Assembly: GCA_903789505.1 (NCBI GenBank)
Contig: CAIFEU010000004.1
Coordinates: 28,713 to 41,971, forward strand
Length of the DNA stretch: 13,259 bases
DNA from: an uncultured Coriobacteriales bacterium
Lineage (GTDB): Bacteria; Actinomycetota; Coriobacteriia; Coriobacteriales; UMGS124
Direction of reading: 5' to 3'
Positions 6,253-13,209 of this stretch are shown here, one piece after another. The stretch's first letter is position 1, and each line of letters opens with the position of its first letter. A program made the translations under genes and the position numbers. Under the pieces are notes generated by a model. It was not told where the DNA came from. It made no database searches and saw only the letters and a list, made by a program, of their open reading frames with translations.

Positions 6253-7557
6253 ATGAACAGCCCCACCATGCCGACCGCTTCCGTCACCACCGTCTCTCGC
6301 CGCTCCCTCGTGACCTGCTCGGTCGCCGCCGCGCTCGCCGGCGCCGCGGCGCTCTCCGGCGCCAACGCCGGCCGCTCCGGGAGGGTCGCGCTGGCGGCGG
6401 AGTCCGACGGCGCGCGCACCTATGCGGCAACCGAGCCCAGCATGAAGGGCGACATCACGGTCTTCACCACGATCGAGGACGGCAAGGTCACGTCCGTCAG
6501 CGTGCTCGACGACGTCGACACACCGGTCATCCGCGACGCCGCGATCGCTGACATCCCGCAGCGCATCGTCGACCAGCAGAACGTCGAGGTCGACGCCACC
6601 GCCGGCGCCACGATGACGAGCCTCGCCATCGTCAGCGGCGTCAGCGACGCCATCGAGGCGGCCGGCCTGAGCCTGTCGGACTTCCAGAAGGGCACCGACG
6701 CGGTCGAGACCGGCGCGAAGGAGTCCGCCGACGACCAGACGTACGACCTGGTCGTGGTCGGCGGCGGCATGGCGGGCATGTCCGCCGCCATCTACGCCGC
6801 GCGCCAGGACGAGAGCCTCAAAATCCTCGTCCTCGACAAGGAGGCGTACGTGGGCGGCAGCACGCGCGTGTGCGGGGGCGGCATATGGTCGATGGGCGCA
6901 GAGGTCAACAAGATCATCGGCCAGGACTGCTCGGCGCAGGACTACATCTCGTTCCTCACCGAGTGGAGCGCCCCGGCGCAGCTGAACACCGACCTGCTCC
7001 AGCAGATTCACGACATCTCGGCCGACACGTTCAACTACCTGTACGACTGGGGCTTCCCGGTCATGGCGAACGGCTGGTCGCTCGGCAATCCCAAGGCGCA
7101 GCTTGCATGCCTGTGGAGCACCGCCGGCCAGGCGAGCGACTGGGAGACGGGCAACTCGGGCGTCGCCGACTTCATGGCCGTGCGCGCCGGCAAGCTCGGC
7201 GTCGAGGTGCGCACCAACAGCGCCGCCACCGAGCTCCTCGTCGATGACGGCAAGGTCACGGGCGTGCGCGTCGAGGACCTCACGTCGGTCTACCGGGTCA
7301 AGGCCAAGCGCGTCATCCTGGCGACCGGCGGATTCACCCGCAACGCCGACCTGATCGAGCAGTATGCCCCCGACTACGCCGACGCGTTCGCCTTCACCGG
7401 GGCGGGCAGCACGGGCGACGGCATCACGATGACGCTCGCCGCCGACCTGGGCGCCCAGGTGGTCGGAGAGGGCATGATGGGCCTGTTCGGCATCAGCCCC
7501 TCGCTGGGCTACTACGGCCCGTACGGCAACACCGCCTGGCACACCGCGTCACCGTGA
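6253..7557 (+). CDS. Tat-exported FMN/FAD fumarate-reductase-like flavoprotein, N-terminal part (frameshifted)
   Basis: This 434-residue ORF is the front two-thirds of a secreted flavoprotein reductase. A Tat-type signal with SRRSLV (15-20) and a hydrophobic stretch is followed by an FMN-binding domain (about 60-135). That domain carries DATAGATMT (114-122), resembling the ApbE flavinylation motif with Thr122 as acceptor. An FAD-binding domain starts at about 163, with GGGMAG (170-175) and an acidic end to the second strand. The start ATG at 6253 follows GGAG at 6240-6243. Reading ends abnormally at TGA 7555-7557: homology-like sequence resumes one base out of phase (VTVNAEG), so one base appears missing near 7546-7550. 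Restored, the protein would be about 597 residues, normal for this family. Such proteins reduce fumarate-like or other organic acceptors at the outer face of the membrane; the substrate is unknown. Confidence 0.8.
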   Translation: MNSPTMPTASVTTVSRRSLVTCSVAAALAGAAALSGANAGRSGRVALAAESDGARTYAATEPSMKGDITVFTTIEDGKVTSVSVLDDVDTPVIRDAAIADIPQRIVDQQNVEVDATAGATMTSLAIVSGVSDAIEAAGLSLSDFQKGTDAVETGAKESADDQTYDLVVVGGGMAGMSAAIYAARQDESLKILVLDKEAYVGGSTRVCGGGIWSMGAEVNKIIGQDCSAQDYISFLTEWSAPAQLNTDLLQQIHDISADTFNYLYDWGFPVMANGWSLGNPKAQLACLWSTAGQASDWETGNSGVADFMAVRAGKLGVEVRTNSAATELLVDDGKVTGVRVEDLTSVYRVKAKRVILATGGFTRNADLIEQYAPDYADAFAFTGAGSTGDGITMTLAADLGAQVVGEGMMGLFGISPSLGYYGPYGNTAWHTASP

Positions 7558-8046
7558 ACGCCGAGGGCGAGCTGTTCGGCATGGAGGACGCGTTCTACGG
7601 CAGGACGCTCAAGCTGCTGCTCGACCAGACCGGCGCGTGCGGCTACGGCATCGTCGACGCGAGCACCGACATCCCCGAGCGCATGGAGCAGACCGTCAGC
7701 GCCGGGTACGCCACGCGCTACGAGACCCTCGACGACCTCGCCAGCGACAAGGGCATCGACACCGACGCCCTGAAGAAGACCTGCGCCGACAACGGGGTCT
7801 CCGAGGCGCCGTTCTACTGCGTCGTGAAGAAGCCCCTGTTCATCGGCTCGATCCCGGGCCTCAAGGTCGACGAGGGCTGCAGGGTGCTCGGTTCCGACGG
7901 CCAGCCGATTGAGGGCCTGTGCGCCGCCGGCGAGCTGATCTTCGGCAACGTCTTCGGCACCGCCTACCCCTGCTCGGGCACCGGCGTGGGCACCAGCTGC
8001 TACACGGGCGCCATCGCCGCCCGCACGAGCGTCAGCGAGATAGCGC
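7554..8046 (+). pseudogene. C-terminal part of flavoprotein A, out of frame
   Basis: This is the continuation of the gene starting at 6253, shifted by one base. It begins VNAEGELFGMEDAFYGR and ends with the family's C-terminal FAD-contacting segment (CAAGELIFGN, then YPCSGTGVGTSCYTG and AIAAR). The likely natural end is within SVSEIA at about 8030-8043. After that the frame stays open to 9047, but only as an out-of-frame reading of the next gene. GTG at 7554-7556 overlaps the upstream TGA as GTGA, so coupled re-initiation is conceivable, yet no ribosome site is seen and the tail would be nonsense. The position where many relatives have Gly-x-Arg-Phe reads GELF here. Called a pseudogene segment; a sequencing error is equally possible. 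Confidence 0.75.
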
Positions 8047-9342
8047 ATGATGGGCTACCACAGCTATCGCATCGACGGCAAGAAGTGGATGCTCCACGCG
8101 CATCGCTCCGAGGAGGCGATGAACTGGATGATCGACAACATGACGACCGCGAGCAAGGTCGGCGGCAACGACCTCTCGCCCGTCATGGAGCACTGGTACG
8201 AGGACCCCGAGGGCATCAACGGCGAGTTCCCCGGCACGCACGAGTTCCTCGGAGGCCCCAACGGCAGCGGCCCCGCGGCGAACCCGCAGCAGGACGTCTG
8301 CGACAACCTGCTCGCCTGCTGCAAGGACGCCGGTGCCGACGTGCACTTCGGCACGGTCGCCAAGCAGCTCGTCAAGAACGACGACGGGCGCGTCGTCGGC
8401 GTGGCCTGCGAGGATCCCGACGGAACCGTCACGCAGTACAACGGCGCCAAGGGCGTCGTGATGTGCACCGGCGACTTCGGCACCAACGCAGAGATGGTCA
8501 AGACGATGATCCCCTGGATGGACGGCATCCCCGGCGGCATCTGGGAGGGCTCCGGCCACAAGATGTGCTACTGGGCCGGCGCTGCCGTCGACCGCTCCGG
8601 CACGCCCGCACCGATGGTCTTCTGCTTCCAGTGGCGCTCGATCACCAAGCAGGTCCGCGCGTTCCAGGGCCTGCTCGTCAACGACGACGGCGTGCGCTAC
8701 ACCAACGAGGACAACGTCATCTCCCACGGCGGCCTGTCGCTGATGCACAACAAGAACCACGAGTCGTTCGCGATCTGGGACGACGACTACGCCAACGAGC
8801 CCCAGTGGCAGAACCACGCCTTCGTCGACGGCGACCCCGTGTTCGCGACGGCGGACGACGTGCGCGCCTACTGGGAGGAGTGCGTGAACGGCCCCGGCAC
8901 GATCGAGATGAACGGCTCCGGCCAGATCGAGGTCAAGATGATCAAGGCCGACACCGTCGAGGAGCTGGTCGACCAGCTCGGCCTGCCCAAGGAGGAGACG
9001 CTCGCGACCATCGAGCGCTACAACAAATACTGCGAGCAGGGCTATGACGAGGAGTTCGACAAGCGCCCCGACCTGCTGCTCCCCGTGAAGACCGCCCCGT
9101 TCTACGGCATCAAGTGCACGCCCTGGTTCCTGACCACCACCGGAGGCATCCGCTGCAACGACAAGATGCAGGTCCAGGACAAGGACGACGACGTCATCCC
9201 CGGCCTGTTCTGCCTGGGCTCCATGGTCGGCGACATGTACGATAGCTGCTACTCCACGCACTTCCCGGGGCACAACCTCGGCGCCACCTGCCTGACCTTC
9301 GGGTATCTCACCGGCACTTACCTCGCGACCGAGGCCGAGTAG
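8047..9342 (+). pseudogene. FAD-binding fumarate-reductase-like flavoprotein B, N-terminally truncated
   Basis: A 431-residue frame starting at ATG ATG (8047-8052) with good protein character throughout. It has GVVMCTGDFG (about 137-146), a GVRYTNED segment, and the typical ending TTTGGIR, GLFCLGSMVG, then HFPGHNLGA and TCLTFGYL. What is missing is the front: no signal peptide and no GxGxxG FAD Rossmann motif, about 130-170 residues by comparison with usual ~550-residue relatives. An in-frame TAG sits at 8041-8043 and no convincing ribosome site precedes the ATG. The upstream gene's end abuts directly. The simplest reading is a deletion that removed flavoprotein A's stop, the intergenic region and the start of B, or an assembly collapse between paralogues. 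As drawn, it could not bind FAD normally. Confidence 0.75.
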
Positions 9343-9357
9343 TGTTCGCAACACTAC
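9339..9357 (+). terminator. Hairpin over the flavoprotein B stop codon
   Basis: GTAGTGTT (9339-9346) pairs perfectly with AACACTAC (9350-9357) around loop CGC; the TAG stop (9340-9342) lies inside the left arm. TTCCC follows. The hairpin is short and AT-rich for this genome and may act as a terminator or mRNA 3'-end stabiliser. Confidence 0.45.
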
Positions 9358-9385
9358 TTCCCGCCCAAGGATTGTTCATCACTCC

Positions 9386-9393
9386 TATCGATA
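9386..9393. promoter_or_regulatory. TATCGATA palindrome between convergent flavoprotein genes
   Basis: A perfect 8-bp palindrome with the same TATCGA core as the sites at 5956-5970 and 6065-6070. It lies between two gene ends, where an operator is not expected, so it may be incidental or mark the boundary of a former element. Confidence 0.25.
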
Positions 9394-9403
9394 CGACCAA
9401 GAG

Positions 9404-9448
9404 CAACAGTCTTGCCCGTCACCCTTATGGCGACGGGCAAGACTGTTG
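9404..9448. terminator. Bidirectional terminator between convergent flavoproteins B and C
   Basis: A perfect 17-bp inverted repeat (9404-9420, CAACAGTCTTGCCCGTC, with 9432-9448) has an 11-base loop. It lies between the plus-strand stop at 9342 and the minus-strand stop at 9478, the expected place for a shared terminator. Neither side has a good T tract, so termination may rely on the stem alone or on Rho. Confidence 0.7.
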
Positions 9449-9475
9449 ATATCGGGCGTGCGCGAGGGGGCGTCG

Positions 9476-11125
9476 CTACTTCACGCCATACGCGCTATGC
9501 GCAGCAATACGACCGAAGACGCCGCTCTCACTGATATTCTGCCCACCCTGGTAGCAAGCCGCCGTGACAGATCCGAACTCGCCGGCGGAGAACAGATGGG
9601 GAATGGGCTCGCCATCAACATCGAGCACCTCCGCGCGAGCAGAGCGTTTCGGACCGCCGTCGGTGTTCAGAAAGGCCGGCTTGAGCCGCACGGCGTAGAA
9701 CGGGCCCGTCTCGATCTTCACGAACGTGGAGGGGTCGCGATGGAACGCATAGTCAACGCCGGCGTCCACCATCTGGTTCCATTCCTCCACCGTCTGCTCA
9801 AGCCTCCCCTCTGGCAGACCGATCACGGCGGCAAGCTCGGTGAGCGTCTCGCCATAATACGCGTCACCGTTCTCGACCATGTCGCCCTCATACTCGACGG
9901 CGGAGAACATACCCTTGGAGACGAACTTGTCGGCGCCGTAGCCGTTCGCGTCGACGACGAGATAGCTCGGGGGGATCATAGGCGTGATGAACTCGCCGCC
10001 GATGTTCGCCAGGCCATGGCGCTCGTTCTCCCCCGCTTGGACGGGACCGCTCATGAGCTCAACGGGTGAGTTGCTCATGCCACCCGCGTCACGCTTGTAG
10101 CGACGCCCGTCGGAGCCCACCATGATGCCGCATGACGTCTTGACTGAGAAGCGAACGCCGTCCGACTCCCGCTGATAGGTGAGCATCGGCCCGCTGATGC
10201 CCCGAAGGTGCCACATGGCGGCACCAGCACGCGAGCACATGCGGAAGCCGTCGCCCGTGTTGAGGCGAGCGCCAATGGAGATAAGGTCCTCGTAGCCGAG
10301 ATAGTTCTGGATCATGTCGCGATCGTTCTCAAAGCCACCGCAACACATCACGACGCCCTTCGTCGCACGTACATAGGAAGTCTTGCCCTCGGACTCCACG
10401 GTAACACCAAGTATCTCGCGCGTCGCGGGGTCCTGGACGAGCGCGGTCACCGGCGTCGCATACCGCACGTCAATGACGTCCGCATGATCGTCGGCGTACT
10501 GCTGCATGAAGAGATACAGCGACGACGGACCCTTGGCCCCCTCTGCCTGCCCAACCTGGAAGTTGCCGATGGAATCCGACCCCGGGAGCTCCGGGCACTC
10601 AGGATAGATGCTCGGCTGCGTAGGGCTGCAGGCGCCAGGCTCCTCGATCACCATCTCGTCGACGTTCACCCCGAGGTCCTTCACCCAGTCGAGCGCCTCC
10701 GCGGACCCGTCGGCATACGCCTCGTACACCTCGTCCGGCACCGTCGAGCGGCCTTGCTCGAGACCCTTCATGTAGGTCACGAACGCATCGCGCCTCTCGG
10801 GCGTCGTGTAGGTGAAGCGGCAGACCGAGAACGGACTGCACCCGCCGGCGGTCTCGCCCTTCTCGAAGATGACGACCTTCTTCGCGGCGCAGTCGGCGGT
10901 CGCCGCGACCGCCGTCGCGAACCCAGCGAGACCGCCGCCGACCACGATGAGCTCGGCCTCCTCGTCCCATGCGATCTCGTCGACCGAGGCGGCCCTGTCA
11001 TTCTCCTTCGCGCGCGCCGGCGCCGCCGCGACAAGCGCCGCGCCCGTCGCCATAGCACCGGCAGCCTTCAGAAACGCGCGTCGATTCTGGACCAGTGCGT
11101 TTTTCGCTGATATCTTCGCTGACAT
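9476..11125 (-). CDS. Tat-exported FAD-dependent fumarate-reductase-like flavoprotein C
   Basis: An intact 549-residue flavoprotein reductase. The N-terminus carries a clear Tat signal, NRRAFLK (14-20), a hydrophobic stretch, and a probable cleavage site after Ala39 (ARA-K). FAD-binding motif GGGLAG is at 63-68, followed by FEKGETAGG. There is no FMN-binding domain. Further family features are GSDGRRYKRD (Gly-Arg-Arg before an acidic residue), GPFYAVR, and the C-terminal LFSAGEFG, YQGGQNISES and FGRIAAHSA. Start ATG at 11125 follows AAGGGGGA with 6-base spacing. Length is normal. It probably receives electrons from a membrane quinol or cytochrome partner and reduces an organic acceptor outside the cell; the substrate cannot be inferred. 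It lies downstream of the LuxR-type regulator on the same strand with a 131-base gap, fitting control by that regulator. Confidence 0.9.
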   Translation of the reverse strand: MSAKISAKNALVQNRRAFLKAAGAMATGAALVAAAPARAKENDRAASVDEIAWDEEAELIVVGGGLAGFATAVAATADCAAKKVVIFEKGETAGGCSPFSVCRFTYTTPERRDAFVTYMKGLEQGRSTVPDEVYEAYADGSAEALDWVKDLGVNVDEMVIEEPGACSPTQPSIYPECPELPGSDSIGNFQVGQAEGAKGPSSLYLFMQQYADDHADVIDVRYATPVTALVQDPATREILGVTVESEGKTSYVRATKGVVMCCGGFENDRDMIQNYLGYEDLISIGARLNTGDGFRMCSRAGAAMWHLRGISGPMLTYQRESDGVRFSVKTSCGIMVGSDGRRYKRDAGGMSNSPVELMSGPVQAGENERHGLANIGGEFITPMIPPSYLVVDANGYGADKFVSKGMFSAVEYEGDMVENGDAYYGETLTELAAVIGLPEGRLEQTVEEWNQMVDAGVDYAFHRDPSTFVKIETGPFYAVRLKPAFLNTDGGPKRSARAEVLDVDGEPIPHLFSAGEFGSVTAACYQGGQNISESGVFGRIAAHSAYGVK

Positions 11126-11256
11126 CGTTCGTCCCCCTTCTCGTCGGAATCCGCGAGTCGTGCGGGCACGGCCCGCATCGCTCGTCACGATCCCGAAGAT
11201 AGGGGTCGCCAGCCGAGGCGCACAGACCCCGAGTCGGGTCGTGCCAGGGCCCATGA
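11126..11256 (-). promoter_or_regulatory. Gap between regulator and flavoprotein C with dyads
   Basis: These 131 bases should contain either a separate promoter for flavoprotein C or read-through from the regulator. Visible elements: GACCC (11225-11229) and GGGTC (11236-11240) in inverted orientation, a 7-bp stem TGCGGGC/GCCCGCA (11161-11167 with 11171-11177), and minus-strand TATCTT near 11200 as a weak -10 candidate. A related dyad CCCGA-T-TCGGG sits at 11262-11272, just inside the regulator's 3' end. None has a T tract, so no terminator is called. Confidence 0.35.
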
Positions 11257-12786
11257 CTACGCCCGATTCGGGGGGTGAACGCCATCCACCAGGTCAAACA
11301 GTGACTGCCGGTCATGAACGCCGAGCTTCTTGTAGATCGCCTTCGTGTAGCCGCGCACCGTGTTCTCCGAGAGATAGAGCGTCTCCGCGATGTACGGCCG
11401 CGACCGCCCGTGGCACAGCAGCGTGAGCACTTCAAGCTCGCGCGGGGTCAAACCCGCCTGAACTGCGACGTCGGCACATCGGCGCTCGACCGTCAGCCCG
11501 TCCTCCCGGACGGACGGGCGCAGCGGCGCGAAGAGAGAGCGGACGCCGACGTTGTCGCCAACAAGCGCGAGCACCACTGCCAGCAACGTGAAGAAGAGCA
11601 GGTAGAACAAGGAAGGCGCAAGGCTCAGCCCGGTCCACCTCGTCAGCATGCCCGCGATGAAAAACGGCAGCGACCGCAGCGTCCAGCCGGCACCGAAGAT
11701 GACGCCGGGAGACACCACCGTCTGCCGCGCGATGGCCGTGAGGCACACCCAGAGGAACAGCGTGAGCAGGCTGTGATCGATGTTGGTGATTATAAAGAAC
11801 GCAGCGTCGGCGGCGTCCCCCGCAAGCGAGAGCAGAAGCAGACCGACGCCAACGAGGAGGCCAAGCGTGGCCATGATGCCCGCAGCGTCCAGCGACTTGC
11901 GAAGACGACCGACCCAAAGCCACGCCGCTATGGCGCCGAGCGCCTCGACCGCATACCCAAGCAGCATGGGCCTTACATCACTGCCAGAACGCGTGGTGTT
12001 GTAGAGACAGCCAAGCAGTGCGCTGAGCACCATGAACGCAATCGAGATCGCCACGAGGTCCTTTACCGCAAGCGTCACGCCGGCTTGCGCGCTCACGTCG
12101 AGCGTTCGCCGGGCATCCGCGCACGGCTGTTCGCCACGCATCGTCGTTGACCCGCTGCCCGTTTGTTCACAAAGAGAGGCGAGGGCGGCACAGGCAAGCA
12201 CGCACATGAAGACCGCCCAGGCGACAGTCGGCAGCCCTAGCGCCATCGCCTTCATCACCGACGCGACGACGACGGACTGGCAGATGACGACTGCCGCGTC
12301 GCGAAGGGGCATGCTCCGAAACACTCTGCCCCATCTCAAGTACATCCACGCGACACCGGCGCCCACAAGCTCAATGCCGACGACCCTCAGCGCCGCGGAC
12401 ACGCGCGCGACGGAAAGGGCGAGCAGGACGGCGCCCACCGCCATGAGCACGGCCGCAGTGACGTCAGCCACGACAAGATTCCGCGTGCGCGCTGCACCGG
12501 GCTCCTCTCGGCTATGGATGAGCCCGAAGACAACCGCGACGCACATGACGGCGATGAATGCGGGGTAGGGACTGTTGAGCGGCGTCCGCGTCAGCCTCCC
12601 CGACTCGTGGACGATGGCGCAGGCGATGTAGGCGAAGGGCGCTGCCATGCCCAAGGCGCTCGCGCGCCGCACGAGCCGCGCGACAAGAGAACGCGGCCCG
12701 TCAGACGGCAACTTCTGGCGCCCACGCACCGATTCATCCATGGCAGGGCGGCACAAGCCCCCTTTGAAGTCACTCCTGGCGTCCAC
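11257..12786 (-). CDS. LuxR-family regulator with ~12 transmembrane helices
   Basis: A 509-residue membrane-anchored transcriptional regulator. Residues about 45-410 form roughly twelve hydrophobic helices in an MFS-like layout, and residues 446-503 are a LuxR/GerE-type helix-turn-helix: LTPRELEVLTLL, then YIAETLYLSENTVRGYTKAI and YKKLGV. There is no receiver or PAS domain, so the signal is presumably sensed through the membrane part. The GTG start at 12786 is favoured by GAGGGG about 9 bases upstream; an alternative ATG at 12741 lacks a good site. This architecture is common in Eggerthellaceae beside flavoprotein reductase genes. Here it directly precedes flavoprotein C, so activation of that gene in response to its substrate is a reasonable inference but not shown. 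Confidence 0.9.
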   Translation of the reverse strand: MDARSDFKGGLCRPAMDESVRGRQKLPSDGPRSLVARLVRRASALGMAAPFAYIACAIVHESGRLTRTPLNSPYPAFIAVMCVAVVFGLIHSREEPGAARTRNLVVADVTAAVLMAVGAVLLALSVARVSAALRVVGIELVGAGVAWMYLRWGRVFRSMPLRDAAVVICQSVVVASVMKAMALGLPTVAWAVFMCVLACAALASLCEQTGSGSTTMRGEQPCADARRTLDVSAQAGVTLAVKDLVAISIAFMVLSALLGCLYNTTRSGSDVRPMLLGYAVEALGAIAAWLWVGRLRKSLDAAGIMATLGLLVGVGLLLLSLAGDAADAAFFIITNIDHSLLTLFLWVCLTAIARQTVVSPGVIFGAGWTLRSLPFFIAGMLTRWTGLSLAPSLFYLLFFTLLAVVLALVGDNVGVRSLFAPLRPSVREDGLTVERRCADVAVQAGLTPRELEVLTLLCHGRSRPYIAETLYLSENTVRGYTKAIYKKLGVHDRQSLFDLVDGVHPPNRA

Positions 12787-12848
12787 GCTCGGATCCCCTC
12801 AGAAGTCGCCGGCATTCCCGTCAAGCTATCGCACCGCCCAGAGCTGCG

Positions 12849-12860
12849 GGCATAAATGCC
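12849..12860. promoter_or_regulatory. GGCAT-AA-ATGCC dyad, candidate operator
   Basis: Perfect 5-bp arms around AA lie 63-74 bases upstream of the regulator's GTG. The position and symmetry fit a dimeric binding site, possibly for autoregulation; binding is inference only. Confidence 0.35.
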
Positions 12861-12914
12861 GTCCGGCCAACTCCCCGCCGCATGCGTGGCAGCATGCCAT
12901 GCCGCATCGCCCGT

Positions 12915-12936
12915 AAAGACAGCAGACGAAAGACAG
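12915..12936. repeat. Direct repeat AAAGACAG x2
   Basis: AAAGACAG occurs at 12915-12922 and 12929-12936, a 14-base period, followed by the palindrome GTATAC (12938-12943). It lies about 130-150 bases upstream of the regulator start in a locally AT-richer patch. Confidence 0.4.
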
Positions 12937-12956
12937 TGTATACCGGAACGACGAGA

Positions 12957-12990
12957 GGACGGCCGCCACGCTTCCGCATGGCGGCCGTCC
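12957..12990. terminator. Strong hairpin, probable terminator
   Basis: A perfect 12-bp stem (GGACGGCCGCCA, 12957-12968, with 12979-12990) has a 10-base loop. On the plus strand CAGTTTGCG follows; on the minus strand TCTCGTCG. It probably insulates the regulator from leftward transcription entering from beyond the window edge. Confidence 0.6.
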
Positions 12991-13044
12991 CAGTTTGCGC
13001 GTGTCCGCGCGCACAGCTCCGCGGGCGCGTCCCCGCGTCAGAAT

Positions 13045-13063
13045 GGGGCTTCCGAGGAGCCCC
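13045..13063. terminator. Short hairpin downstream of coding-like remnant
   Basis: GGGGCT (13045-13050) pairs with AGCCCC (13058-13063) around a 7-base loop, about 20 bases beyond the minus-strand stop at 13085-13087. No T tract; weak support as a terminator. Confidence 0.3.
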
Positions 13064-13084
13064 GGTCCCGAGCGGCGACCCTCC

Positions 13085-13207
13085 CTACGCGACCGTGGAC
13101 TCCAGGTCGCCGCACATCGCCTTCACCGAGAGGATGCCAAAGACGAAGCCGCGGCCGATGGGAGATGCGGACGATTTCCTGGGCCATCCTACCCCGCAAG
13201 CCCCTGG
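13085..13207 (-). pseudogene. Coding-like C-terminal remnant, unidentified
   Basis: On the minus strand an open stretch of 40 codons ends at TAG (13085-13087) and reads like protein: GWPRKSSASP, then IGRGFVFGILSVKAMCGDLE. There is no ribosome site for the in-frame TTG at 13216, and a TAA lies seven codons before that TTG, so the piece looks cut off on its right side where the composition changes. I do not recognise the family. The opposite strand is also open here, so the coding strand is uncertain. Confidence 0.25.
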
Positions 13208-13209
13208 AG

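Larger units (their letters stand above)
12787..13084. other. Gene-free region upstream of the LuxR-type regulator
   Basis: About 300 bases with no supportable gene; an open plus-strand frame through it contains a large hairpin and lacks a ribosome site. It holds, from right to left toward the regulator, two hairpins, a 14-base-period direct repeat, GCATGC palindromes around 12880-12895 and the GGCAT dyad. The regulator's promoter should be here, but I could not settle a -10/-35 pair. Confidence 0.5.

Noticed and set aside
6244..7542. 432-codon minus-strand frame opposite flavoprotein A
   Set aside because: Shadow composition (Val/Ala/Arg/Asp/His) and no start signal, while the plus strand has Tat, FMN and FAD motifs.
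8044..9047. Plus-strand frame continuing flavoprotein A's C-terminal frame to 9047
   Set aside because: After about 8043 it is an Arg-rich out-of-frame reading of flavoprotein B, not a real protein extension.
10208..11110. 300-codon plus-strand frame opposite flavoprotein C
   Set aside because: Antisense shadow of a clearly recognisable flavoprotein gene.
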